64,000 nucleotides of DNA. Origin: CAYLLD01 sp964425135. GTDB taxonomy: Bacteria > Pseudomonadota > Alphaproteobacteria > Rhodobacterales > Rhodobacteraceae. The stretch lies in assembly GCA_964425135.1 (NCBI GenBank), contig CAYRKW010000004.1, forward strand, positions 17,995-81,994. The letters are read 5' to 3'. The first letter of the stretch is position 1. Each line of letters opens with the position of its first letter. A program made the translations under genes and the position numbers. Shown here piece by piece: positions 36,301 to 43,704 of the stretch. The notes under the pieces were generated by a model. It was not told the origin of the DNA, made no database searches, and saw only the letters and a program-made list of their open reading frames with translations.

Positions 36301-37543
36301 GAATATCAAGCGCGTGACAGATGATCTGGGTATTGATCATCGGTTTATGACCACGCCGGCGATGAATGCGATCTTCAACGACAGTCTCACACGGCATTCG
36401 AATGTGTGTCAGGGCTGCTTCAAAACCATATACACGCTGGCGTTGCGGGTCGCGCGCGAAGAAGGGATACCGGCGATTGTGACCGGGTTGTCTCGCGGGC
36501 AGTTCTTTGAGACGCGACTGACGCCTGATTTGTTCAAAAACGCGAACCCAAGCGTATCCGAACTTGAGGGGTTTGTGCTCGATGCGCGCAAATCTTATCA
36601 CAAAATGGACGATGCAATTTCCGGTCTATTGGGCACGCAGGACCTGCATGATGAGGCGATTTTTGATGAAATTTCTTTCATCGATATCTATCGCTACATT
36701 GATGTGCCGGTGTCGGAGATTTACGAGTTTCTGACGGAAAAAGCCCCGTGGCGACGGCCGGATGATACGGGCCGCTCGACCAATTGCCTGATCAACGATG
36801 TGGGTATCTATGTCCACAAAAAGCGCGAGGGATTTCACAACTACGCGCTTCCCTACAGTTGGGATGTGCGCATGGGGCATAAGACGCGCTCGGAAGCGGT
36901 TGACGAGTTGAACGATAGTATTGACGAACCGCGTGTGAAGGCGATTTTGGAAGAGATTGGCTATTCTGGCGATCTTGCGCCGCGTCATGGCGGAGCGGGG
37001 CTAGTGGCTTATGTCGTGGGCGGTGAGAGTTTGGACAAAGGCCGAATTCGTGCACAGTTGCGCGGTTTGCTGGCGCCGGAATTGATCCCGATGCAATTCA
37101 TTTCGGTTCCGGACATTCCGCTCACCTCTAACGGTAAAGTTGATCAGGCCGCGCTGCCGGAGCCGACCTTTCGCATGGAGCGGTCTGAAGAAGGATTTGT
37201 TGCGCCGCAGACAGACACGGAGCAAGCCGTCACGGAGGTGTATCGTTCGGTTCTTGGTCATGATGTCATTGGAGTTGAAGATAACTTCTACGATTTGGGC
37301 GGGGACTCGATTGCGGCGATCCAGATTGCGACGCAGGCCAATGCGCAGGGGTTGAAGATCGGGGCGACGGATGTTTTTGCCTATCAGACGATCAAAGAGC
37401 TGTCGCAACACGTTGATCAGACAAAAGCTGATGCGCCGGCAGATTTGGAAGATGATTTGTCGCTCGGGTTGGATCTGGACGACGCGGACCTTGCGGCGAT
37501 TACGCGCTCGCTCGATGCCGGTGCGGCGCAAGGCAATGTGTGA
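33332..37543 (+). CDS. NRPS C-A-PCP with a PP-loop ATPase/amidotransferase-like domain inserted in the A domain
   Basis: The 1,403 residues run in order: a condensation domain (about 1-440; motif QHHVATDAWS, His138, with Ala143 where Gly is usual); the adenylation N-part (A3 YTIFTSGSTGTPKG at 594-607; IGFDLTITS with the pocket Asp at 643; YNEYGPTE at 733; A8 GRADRQLKLRGIRVEPQEIE from 840); an insertion of about 330 residues (about 888-1220) with Cys pairs 890/893 and 910/913, PP-loop LLSGGKDST (SGGKDS at 955-960) and Cys1026xxCys1029; the adenylation C-part with A10 SNGKVDQ (Lys1269); a PCP (DLGGDS, Ser1326); and an acidic tail (LGLDLDDADLAAITRSL) that may dock to the next protein. My pocket code is D-L-T-S-V-G-E-V-G-K, close to Asn-type codes. 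The insert resembles WbpG/PseA amidotransferases, QueC and tRNA-thiolation PP-loop enzymes, which activate a carbonyl oxygen as an adenylate and replace it with nitrogen or sulfur. The chemistry is inferred. Confidence 0.93.
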   Translation: MVEHTTGLTISQEMVLTGQALASDNPLYNMAWRFDIGGAIDPKIFASAFNTVAGAQDALRTAFVPSEEGRFSAELRDAATLAFPPILDFSSQADPDAATGAWVENRAAKQLDLSKSSYDTCLIKRAENEWTWYFCQHHVATDAWSGALLFKAVSDAYLALAGEDVAPQTLGQFGDFAARENAARKSDALDASHAYWQDVADGYATSAPPYGQSRDLSNSASRRVVIPVDDDRYARLQALSTRDGFRTISADLSNFALLMTVYAAFLHRVSGNERIFVGTPAHNRMSASDRATLGLFIEMYPVSLEVSAEDSFETLYARVLASAMAFLRHAKPGGATIAASSAFNAVFNYIPTVYGDFAKLPTQIEWLHPGAHDARHDIRFHVYNFEGSATPRFEFDLNTSVFDQSQSKRAPLHFLSVLDAFLEDPAAPILNRPLVRDDEAVAFVEGPKSGAELSTILHDFARQVEATPDAVAVACKGREISYRELSRLSDNVAANLQGAGVRGRDGVTVFAERSEMLVAVILGVLKTGAYFIPISSDTPMGRVSAVLEEAKPALILTGRSASDLPADVSILRVDDAIADAPVKAVSVAPDDLAYTIFTSGSTGTPKGVMVAHDGLSRYIKWAAQSFGGGGPKSYPLYSSIGFDLTITSIFTPLTIGGTVVVYPETAADGDLSVLDVFADDAVDVVKLTPSHLALVCASPINASRISSLVLGGENLSRELCLRAQQVLPGVTIYNEYGPTEAVVGCMIHTFDAAKDKGASVPVGAPSDDVIIRILDDALHPVPIGVKGEIYIGGARLARGYLRQPELTAERFVADPFSDGRLYRSGDIGRVTEDGTIHYLGRADRQLKLRGIRVEPQEIEAALLSIDGIEHAHVVYHENIEAVPEADAQMCSECGISGTHPQARLRDDGVCEICHEFKDYQSRADAYFKTPEDLDEIVAALPRRKSGAYDAIVLLSGGKDSTYAFYRFAELTKNVLALTLDNGFLSEDAKKNIKRVTDDLGIDHRFMTTPAMNAIFNDSLTRHSNVCQGCFKTIYTLALRVAREEGIPAIVTGLSRGQFFETRLTPDLFKNANPSVSELEGFVLDARKSYHKMDDAISGLLGTQDLHDEAIFDEISFIDIYRYIDVPVSEIYEFLTEKAPWRRPDDTGRSTNCLINDVGIYVHKKREGFHNYALPYSWDVRMGHKTRSEAVDELNDSIDEPRVKAILEEIGYSGDLAPRHGGAGLVAYVVGGESLDKGRIRAQLRGLLAPELIPMQFISVPDIPLTSNGKVDQAALPEPTFRMERSEEGFVAPQTDTEQAVTEVYRSVLGHDVIGVEDNFYDLGGDSIAAIQIATQANAQGLKIGATDVFAYQTIKELSQHVDQTKADAPADLEDDLSLGLDLDDADLAAITRSLDAGAAQGNV

Positions 37544-40500
37544 TGGGCAGGATGAAAGCGATTGATGAGATCCTTCCGCTGTCGCCGGTGCAACAAGGCA
37601 TTCTCTTTGATGTTATCAAAGGCGACCTGGCGTCTGGTGCCTATGTCGTTGTCATCCGCGCCGCGCTCGAAGGCGATATTGATGTTGTGCGGTTTCGAGA
37701 TGCGTTCGAGCAAGAAGTGCGCGCGCGCGATGTTCTTAACGCCAGTTTTGTTTGGGAGAATATCAAACAGCCTGTGCAGGTATTGCAATCGGCGGTCAGA
37801 CTTCCGTTTGAACATCTGGATTTGCGGTCCGACCAGGATGCCGATGCCCGGATTGACACATTGGTGGAAACGGAGCGGCATACTCCATTCGATCTGACCA
37901 AAGCGCCGCTGATGCGTTTGACGCTGGTGCAGATTGCGCCCGAGCGGTACGAGTTGGTCTGGACCGTGCATCATCTTATTGGGGATGGCTGGTCGACAGG
38001 GATACTTCTCGACGCCGTTCAAAAGCGGTATGCGAATGCGAATTCTCAAACAGACAAGCCGCCGCAATATCGTGATTATTTGGTTTGGTTGAAACGCTAT
38101 GACCGCACGTCGGATATTGCGTTTTGGAAAAAGACGCTGGCGGACGCACCTGGTCCCACGGCGATTGAACAGACCGGGAAGATAGACCCGCAGCGTGGCT
38201 ATCACTCCTGTTATGCGTCGCTGGATGCTGAGACACTGCGAGCACTGCGGGCATTTGCGACGTCGTATCGCGCGACGCTGGCCACTGTTGTCAATTTGGC
38301 GTGGGCTTTGATCTTGCGGCGGTATAGTGGCGAAGATGAGGTCGCCTTTGCGCTGACAACATCAGGCAGACCGCCGAACATGTCGCGTGCGCTTGAGGCG
38401 GTGGGGCCGTTTGTAAATACGCTGCCCCTGCCGGTTTCGATTGATCCGGATCAATCAGTAGCGTCCTCGATTGAAGCGTTATCACAGACGATGAACGCGC
38501 GGCGGGCGCATGAGATGCTGCCTCTGGCAGATGTTATCGCGCATACGGGATATTGCAGAGACCGGGATGCGATTGAGAGCCTTGTTGCGTTTGAAGACGT
38601 TCCTGCCACAAGCGCGCAGGGCGTCGGGTTCGAGGTTGCGTCTCAGACGGTGTACAGTGCGGGGAGCAATCCACTCGCCCTGTTGATCACGCCCGCTGAC
38701 ACATTTGGCGCAGAATTGCTGTATGACGCGGGCCGTTATGACGCGGCCTTCGTTGAAAATTTGCTCTCTGATTTTATCTCGGTGCTCGCCGGAATGGTGC
38801 ATGGTGCTGCGCTAAGCGTCCGTGATCTGATGCAGGCGCAACTTGGCAAATCTGACACTACGGAGCTTGCACCCTTCACGATGGATGCGCTACCTCATGA
38901 CCAGATTTTGGCGTTTTCGAGGACGACGCCGGATGTGATTGCGCTATCGTTTGAGGGGCAGGACGTTCGATACAGAGACCTGGATGAGCGGTCGGCGCAA
39001 CTGGCTGCGGGGCTGCAACACAAAGGCGTTGGATCGGGAGATATCGTTCCCATAGCGCTGGACCGTGGTGCAGATTTTATCATCGCGATGTTGGCTGTTT
39101 TGCGGATCGGCGCTGCCTATTGCCCGATAGATCTGACATATCCAAAGGGTCGGCGCGATGTGATACTTGAGGCCTGCGGGGCGAAATTGGTCATTTCGTC
39201 ATCCCGGTGTGATTTCGAGACGGAAATGTGCCCAATCTTCGACATAGCTGATGCAACGCCGTCTGATGTGGCTTTGCGAGATGTGGCAATTGATCCAAGC
39301 GATGTTGCTTATGTGATTTTTACATCCGGATCGACGGGCACGCCCAAAGGTGTGCCTGTGACCCACAGCAATTTGGCTTATTCGACCTCCTCGCGCGCCG
39401 GGCTTTACGACCGCGCACCATCACGGTTTCTGGTTCTGTCGTCGTTTGCCTTTGATAGTTCCGTGGTGGGGATTTACTGGACGCTTGCATCAGGTGGAAC
39501 GCTGGTGATTTCGCCACAGGACGGTGTGCGTGATCCTGCGAGACTGGGGCAGCTCATTTACGATCAGAAGGTGACGCATATGCTGTTGCTTGGGTCGCTC
39601 CATCATTCACTGCTGTCAACGATTAGCCCGGAACGACTGGTCTCTTTGGAGACGGTGATTGTCGCTGGGGAGGCGATTGGGGTGCACCTGCCGGAATTGC
39701 ATTTCGACGTGATCCCTAAAACGCGGTTGTATAACGAATATGGTCCAACTGAAGCGACTGTTTGGTGCAGCGCTTATGAGATCAAAGACGCTGCGCCGAA
39801 GGCTGGCGGTATACCCATTGGACAAGCGCCTGAGGGGACGGCGCTGAGTGTTGGTGATATTGATCGAGTTGAGCTTCCCGCGGGAGCGCTGGGCGCGCTT
39901 TATGTCACCGGGCCGGGCGTGGTTCGAGGATATTTGGATGAAACCGCATCGGCGAACCAGGCGTTCGAGCATAGTTCCGGGCTCTACCCCACATATTCCA
40001 CAGGCGATCTGGCAACGCGCGATCAATCGGGTGATTTTCATTTTGTTGGCAGGACCGACGCGCAGCTGAAAATTCGCGGCTATCGGGTTGATGTATCAGA
40101 AATAGAGGGTGCGGCGTCTACGCTTGAAGATGTGTCGAAAGCGGTGGTGGTGGACTATAAAACTTCAAATGGGCTTGGGCTCGCGCTTTTGGTGATACCC
40201 GCTGATGCGTCGGCTGATGCGGAGCAGATACGCGATGATCTGGCGTCGATGTTACCCGTATTCATGCTTCCGCAAAAAGTGCTGTTTCGCGAAGCATTTC
40301 CGATGCTTCCAAACGGCAAGATCGACATAGGGACGCTTAGAACTTCGCTAAGCCTGGCGCGCGACGAAGCGGAATATGAAGCGCCGATTGGTTATGCCGA
40401 AGAGCAACTGGCGAAGCTTTGGGCGCAAATTTTGAACGTGGAAACGGTGGGTCGGAGCGACAACTTTTTTGATCTGGGTGGACATTCGCTCACGGCAATT

Positions 40501-41373
40501 CGGATGATGTCGGAGGCGCGTAAACTGGGCATTTCGATCGCGCCATTTCAGGTCTTTGAAAGTCCCGTCCTCAAAGATTTGGCGCTGCGGTTGAGCCAGA
40601 TTGATGCATCGGGGGTTGAACACGATCAGGAAACGCTTTTTGCGAGTACGGAAGCTGTCGCCGGGACGCCTTCGTTTTTGATGATCCATGGATCGAATGA
40701 AATGTATGCCTATCTTGCGCATCAGTTTGCAGATCAGCGCCGGCTTGGCTTTGCGTTTTCTCATTTTTCGGGTGGAACACTTTTGCCTGATGAGACCATC
40801 GAAGGTATGGCGCGCGCGACGATTCAGCAGTTGAAGAAAATGCAATCTTCTGGTCCGTATCATTTAGGTGGGTATTCGCTGGGTGGATTGATCGCTTTGG
40901 AGATGGCGCGACAGCTTAGAGATGCTGGCGAAGAGATTGAGACGCTGTTTTTGCTGGATCCCTCTTATATGGCGCGGATGCCTGAGGCGGAAATGGATCA
41001 CGGGACGCAAAGCAGCGGTCCGTCACGTTTGTTGCGGCAGACCGCTTTGCGTGTGCAACGGCGATACTATGCAGCCGCTCAAAAAACCGGTTTTGGGGAC
41101 ACGGAATATCAACGCAGATCGCAGGTGGTGAAAACCTATGCGATGATCCTGGATCGATACAGGCCACCAATTTATGATGGTGTTGCCGAGGTAATCATTG
41201 CACGAGAGGCGAAGGCCCATTTGGCGGGGAACGATTGGCTTTCGCGCGCGGTCCCTCATGCCAATGTGCGGGAGCTGGATTGCAATCATGCTGAACTGCA
41301 AAAATCGCCCAAAGCGCTGTTTGAATGGACAACGCGACTTACGAAAATACTCAATGCGGCGGACGCCCGATGA
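37543..41373 (+). CDS. NRPS C-A-PCP-TE, terminal module
   Basis: The 1,276-residue protein starts at the ATG overlapping the previous stop (TGATG); a GTG one codon earlier is possible. Domains: condensation (LPLSPVQQGILF; classical HHLIGDGWS, His143-His144), adenylation (A3 YVIFTSGSTGTPKG from 590; AFDSSVVGIYW; YNEYGPTEATVW; A8 GRTDAQLKIRGYRVDVSEIE; A10 PNGKIDI), PCP (DLGGHS, Ser982), and a type I thioesterase (FLMIHGSNEM; GYSLGG with Ser1112; Asp1139 in FLLDPS; His1249 in LDCNHAEL, so the triad is complete). The pocket code I read, D-S-V-S-I-A-E-V-W-K, matches no code I know. It should add the second amino acid and release the product by hydrolysis or cyclisation. Confidence 0.95.
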   Translation: MGRMKAIDEILPLSPVQQGILFDVIKGDLASGAYVVVIRAALEGDIDVVRFRDAFEQEVRARDVLNASFVWENIKQPVQVLQSAVRLPFEHLDLRSDQDADARIDTLVETERHTPFDLTKAPLMRLTLVQIAPERYELVWTVHHLIGDGWSTGILLDAVQKRYANANSQTDKPPQYRDYLVWLKRYDRTSDIAFWKKTLADAPGPTAIEQTGKIDPQRGYHSCYASLDAETLRALRAFATSYRATLATVVNLAWALILRRYSGEDEVAFALTTSGRPPNMSRALEAVGPFVNTLPLPVSIDPDQSVASSIEALSQTMNARRAHEMLPLADVIAHTGYCRDRDAIESLVAFEDVPATSAQGVGFEVASQTVYSAGSNPLALLITPADTFGAELLYDAGRYDAAFVENLLSDFISVLAGMVHGAALSVRDLMQAQLGKSDTTELAPFTMDALPHDQILAFSRTTPDVIALSFEGQDVRYRDLDERSAQLAAGLQHKGVGSGDIVPIALDRGADFIIAMLAVLRIGAAYCPIDLTYPKGRRDVILEACGAKLVISSSRCDFETEMCPIFDIADATPSDVALRDVAIDPSDVAYVIFTSGSTGTPKGVPVTHSNLAYSTSSRAGLYDRAPSRFLVLSSFAFDSSVVGIYWTLASGGTLVISPQDGVRDPARLGQLIYDQKVTHMLLLGSLHHSLLSTISPERLVSLETVIVAGEAIGVHLPELHFDVIPKTRLYNEYGPTEATVWCSAYEIKDAAPKAGGIPIGQAPEGTALSVGDIDRVELPAGALGALYVTGPGVVRGYLDETASANQAFEHSSGLYPTYSTGDLATRDQSGDFHFVGRTDAQLKIRGYRVDVSEIEGAASTLEDVSKAVVVDYKTSNGLGLALLVIPADASADAEQIRDDLASMLPVFMLPQKVLFREAFPMLPNGKIDIGTLRTSLSLARDEAEYEAPIGYAEEQLAKLWAQILNVETVGRSDNFFDLGGHSLTAIRMMSEARKLGISIAPFQVFESPVLKDLALRLSQIDASGVEHDQETLFASTEAVAGTPSFLMIHGSNEMYAYLAHQFADQRRLGFAFSHFSGGTLLPDETIEGMARATIQQLKKMQSSGPYHLGGYSLGGLIALEMARQLRDAGEEIETLFLLDPSYMARMPEAEMDHGTQSSGPSRLLRQTALRVQRRYYAAAQKTGFGDTEYQRRSQVVKTYAMILDRYRPPIYDGVAEVIIAREAKAHLAGNDWLSRAVPHANVRELDCNHAELQKSPKALFEWTTRLTKILNAADAR

Positions 41374-42500
41374 GTGAGGCTGCCCGATTTTTTGAATTGG
41401 GGCGAGCGTGTTCGGATTTTGTAGACACGCATGATTCAGAACGGCGCGGTTTGGATGAGGCCGCGCTGCGCGATATTTGGGCGCGGATTGGTAAAAGCGG
41501 TCTTTTCGCGCTTGGAGTGGACGAAAGTCCGCGAAAGGCGGTGTCCTTGCTTCAGAGCTTTGGCGAAGGGTGCAGGGACAATGCCTTGCTGTTGGCGGTT
41601 TCGGCGCAAATCTGGTCCATCCAGAGCATCATTGATGCGTTTGGGAGCGACGAGCACAAAGAGCGCTATCTCAAACCTCTCGTGGCTGGGCAGGCCATTT
41701 GTGCTCATGCGATAACGGAGCCGGGCAGCGGGTCCGATGCGTTGGGTGCAACTTCGACGGCTGTTCAGTCAGGTGAGGGCTACATTCTCAATGGTCGAAA
41801 ATCGCTGATCGGTATGGCGCCGATTTGCGACTTTGCGATTGTGTTTGCCTCCACCAATCCGGAACGTGGGTCGTGGGGGCTGTCGGTATTTATGGTCGCT
41901 GGCGAGACAGCCGGATTCCTTCGGCATGAACCGTCACGCAAGCTGGGGCTTGGAACAACGCCAAGTGGGTCGCTGAGTTTTGAGAATTGTGAAGTTCCTG
42001 CTGATGCGCTTTTGGGGCGTGAAGGTGCCGGGGCGAGTATTTTCAATCAATCGCTCGATTTGGAGCGCCGCTTTGTATTTGCCGCTCAGGTTGGCGCGAT
42101 GAAACGGCAATTGCGCGATTGTATTGCTTTTGCAAAGGAGCGCGAGGTTTTTGGGTCGCAAATCTCACAATACCAATCTGTTTCGAACCGGTTGGCAAAT
42201 ATGCGCGTGCGATATGAAACAAGCAAATTGATGCTGGAGAAGGCAGCGCTTGAGGTTGAGCAAGGCGCGGCCGACCCGACGACTGCTGCAGTAACAAAGC
42301 TGCATTTGTCAGAGGCAATTTTGGCGTCGAGCGAAGATGCGCTGCGCATCTATGCCGGGCACGGATACATGGACGATCATATTGCCGGGCACGATATTCG
42401 CGATGCGCTTGGCGGGGTGATTTACGGCGGAACATCGGACATTCAGCGCAAAATCATCGCCTCGCTGCAGGAGCGCGATGCGCTTTGGATGCCTGATTAG
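41370..42500 (+). CDS. Acyl-CoA dehydrogenase family protein, probable L-prolyl-PCP dehydrogenase (PltE-like)
   Basis: The 376-residue flavoprotein starts at the ATG overlapping the NRPS stop (ATGA). Marks are ITEPGSGSDALG near residue 115, NGRKSLIGMAP near 142, the LDLERRFVFAAQVG helix near 230 and IYGGTSDIQRKIIA near the end. At the usual catalytic Glu position (YEGT) it has Gly (YGGT); in isovaleryl-CoA dehydrogenase-type enzymes the base is instead the Glu of LDLER, here Glu232. PltE/RedW/CloN3 enzymes of this family oxidise prolyl-S-carrier to pyrrolyl-S-carrier, which fits the separate adenylation and carrier genes of the operon. The assignment as prolyl dehydrogenase rests on context. 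Confidence 0.88.
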   Translation: MSEAARFFELGRACSDFVDTHDSERRGLDEAALRDIWARIGKSGLFALGVDESPRKAVSLLQSFGEGCRDNALLLAVSAQIWSIQSIIDAFGSDEHKERYLKPLVAGQAICAHAITEPGSGSDALGATSTAVQSGEGYILNGRKSLIGMAPICDFAIVFASTNPERGSWGLSVFMVAGETAGFLRHEPSRKLGLGTTPSGSLSFENCEVPADALLGREGAGASIFNQSLDLERRFVFAAQVGAMKRQLRDCIAFAKEREVFGSQISQYQSVSNRLANMRVRYETSKLMLEKAALEVEQGAADPTTAAVTKLHLSEAILASSEDALRIYAGHGYMDDHIAGHDIRDALGGVIYGGTSDIQRKIIASLQERDALWMPD

Positions 42501-42552
42501 GGTCTGTTGAGATTCAGGATTCCCATAGTTCCTGAATCTCAACAGACCCTAA
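42497..42552. repeat. 23-bp perfect inverted repeat at the NRPS operon end
   Basis: Positions 42497-42519 and 42530-42552 are perfect reverse complements around a 10-nt loop. The left arm begins TTAGGGTCTGTTGAGATT and includes the stop codon of the dehydrogenase. A stem this long could end transcription, but no T-run follows. The arm resembles insertion-sequence termini (TCTGTTGAG), and the second scaffold gap has its duplicated k-mer starting inside the right arm, so a mobile-element remnant is also possible. Confidence 0.8.
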
Positions 42553-42603
42553 ATCATCAAGGCTTGAAGATTACTTTTACCGCGATCCCGGCTTCCCCTG
42601 ATG

Positions 42604-42703
42604 NNNNNNNNNNNNNNNNNNNNNNNNNNNNNNNNNNNNNNNNNNNNNNNNNNNNNNNNNNNNNNNNNNNNNNNNNNNNNNNNNNNNNNNNNNNNNNNNN
42701 NNN
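42604..42703. other. Scaffold gap (100 N) with 55-nt overlapping flanks
   Basis: Exactly 100 N. Positions 42549-42603 and 42704-42758 are identical, so the contigs overlap by 55 nt. Collapsing them leaves chpT whole and places its stop about 160 nt closer to the NRPS operon. Confidence 0.93.
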
Positions 42704-42711
42704 CTAAATCA

Positions 42712-43320
42712 TCAAGGCTTGAAGATTACTTTTACCGCGATCCCGGCTTCCCCTGATGTCATTTCGATCTGACAGTCCAGGGCTATTGCGCATTGCGCGG
42801 CCACAGCGAAATGCACTTCTGATGCGGATAAATCAACATTATCGCTGCGGTTTGTGGCGATTTTCCACAAGTCAGCATTCGGGGACACGCGCGCGCCCGT
42901 TCCATCAATGAGCCAGACATTGTCCTGCTGGCTGATCGAACAATTGCCACCCAGCGGTAGGCTCGATTCAACGCACTGAACGAGCAGAAAGATCAGCTTC
43001 ACATGCGAGCGCAGCACCGGGTCATTCTGCGCCGTCCAACGTGCGCGAAATCGTCCGGATTCGTACATAGTCCCGAGCGTTTTCGCAGCCAATCCAATGG
43101 GCAATTCCGAACCTTCGCGCGCTTCTCCGAAGGCGATGCGAAAAAATCCAAGTTTGGCATTCGCGCTGGCAATGCTATCTGTGATAAGACCAAACTCGGG
43201 GCTGTCGTTGGATTGGAGCTCTTCCATCAATTCGATACCGTTGCTGATCGCCCCGATGGGGTTCACCAAATCATGGCAGATACGAGTGGAAATCAGTGAA
43301 GACAAATCTGGGGCGTTCAT
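42712..43320 (-). CDS. chpT: Histidine phosphotransferase ChpT
   Basis: The 202-residue protein has the DHp-like helix with the phosphoacceptor in STRICHDLVNPIGAISNGIELM (His16) and a degenerate ATPase-like C-terminal domain (ISQQDNVWLIDGTGARV; VHFAVAAQCAIALDC). ChpT passes phosphate from CckA to CtrA, which in roseobacters controls motility and gene transfer agents, and in Caulobacter the cell cycle. The gene is intact after the scaffold gap; its last 47 nt are also present as the duplicated flank before the gap. It is divergent from the DUF3553 gene (38-nt spacer). Confidence 0.92.
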   Translation of the reverse strand: MNAPDLSSLISTRICHDLVNPIGAISNGIELMEELQSNDSPEFGLITDSIASANAKLGFFRIAFGEAREGSELPIGLAAKTLGTMYESGRFRARWTAQNDPVLRSHVKLIFLLVQCVESSLPLGGNCSISQQDNVWLIDGTGARVSPNADLWKIATNRSDNVDLSASEVHFAVAAQCAIALDCQIEMTSGEAGIAVKVIFKP

Positions 43321-43358
43321 GTGTACTTTTGCTTTCGTAAGTAGAGAGGTGGTGAACC

Positions 43359-43535
43359 GTGATCGATCACTTTTTTGAACCGGGCATGATTGTTCGAAAC
43401 CCTGACCAAAAAGATTGGGGACTTGGACAGGTGCAGTCGGTGATTGACGAAAAAATCACCGTGAATTTCGAGCATGTCGGTAAGGTGGTGATAAACGGAA
43501 ACAGAGTAAACCTCGTACAAGTGTTCGACGCTTAA
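43359..43535 (+). CDS. DUF3553 family small protein
   Basis: A 58-residue gene starts with GTG at 43359 after GAGAGGTGG. It reads MIDHFFEPGMIVRNPDQKD, WGLGQVQSVI, ITVNFEHVGKVVINGNRV and ends LVQVFDA, the full DUF3553 pattern. The family is small, cytosolic and found in alphaproteobacteria; its beta-rich sequence resembles the CarD/Tudor-like domains of transcription-coupling proteins, but function is not established. Being next to chpT is a recurring arrangement to my knowledge. Confidence 0.88.
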   Translation: MIDHFFEPGMIVRNPDQKDWGLGQVQSVIDEKITVNFEHVGKVVINGNRVNLVQVFDA

Positions 43536-43704
43536 AAAAGCGTTACCCCATCGTTTCCCGCGTTAAGGTTAACTGCAAGTTAATGCCCGATCTACCTTTT
43601 TATTCACGTGACGAAAATACACAGGGATGCACGTCCTTTTGTTGTGAAAACGAGCCCAATCCCCTAGATATATCGGGGACTTTCAAGATTTTGCGCGAGC
43701 GTCT

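Noticed and set aside
33332..37543. Two separate genes mis-joined (NRPS plus amidotransferase)
   Set aside because: The adenylation domain resumes after the insert with A10 and a PCP in the same frame, and no start, stop or ribosome site separates the parts.
31579..42500. Siderophore biosynthesis as the role of the NRPS operon
   Set aside because: No catechol, hydroxamate or salicylate enzymes, no TonB receptor and no siderophore transporter nearby; the pyrrole-type starter genes point elsewhere.
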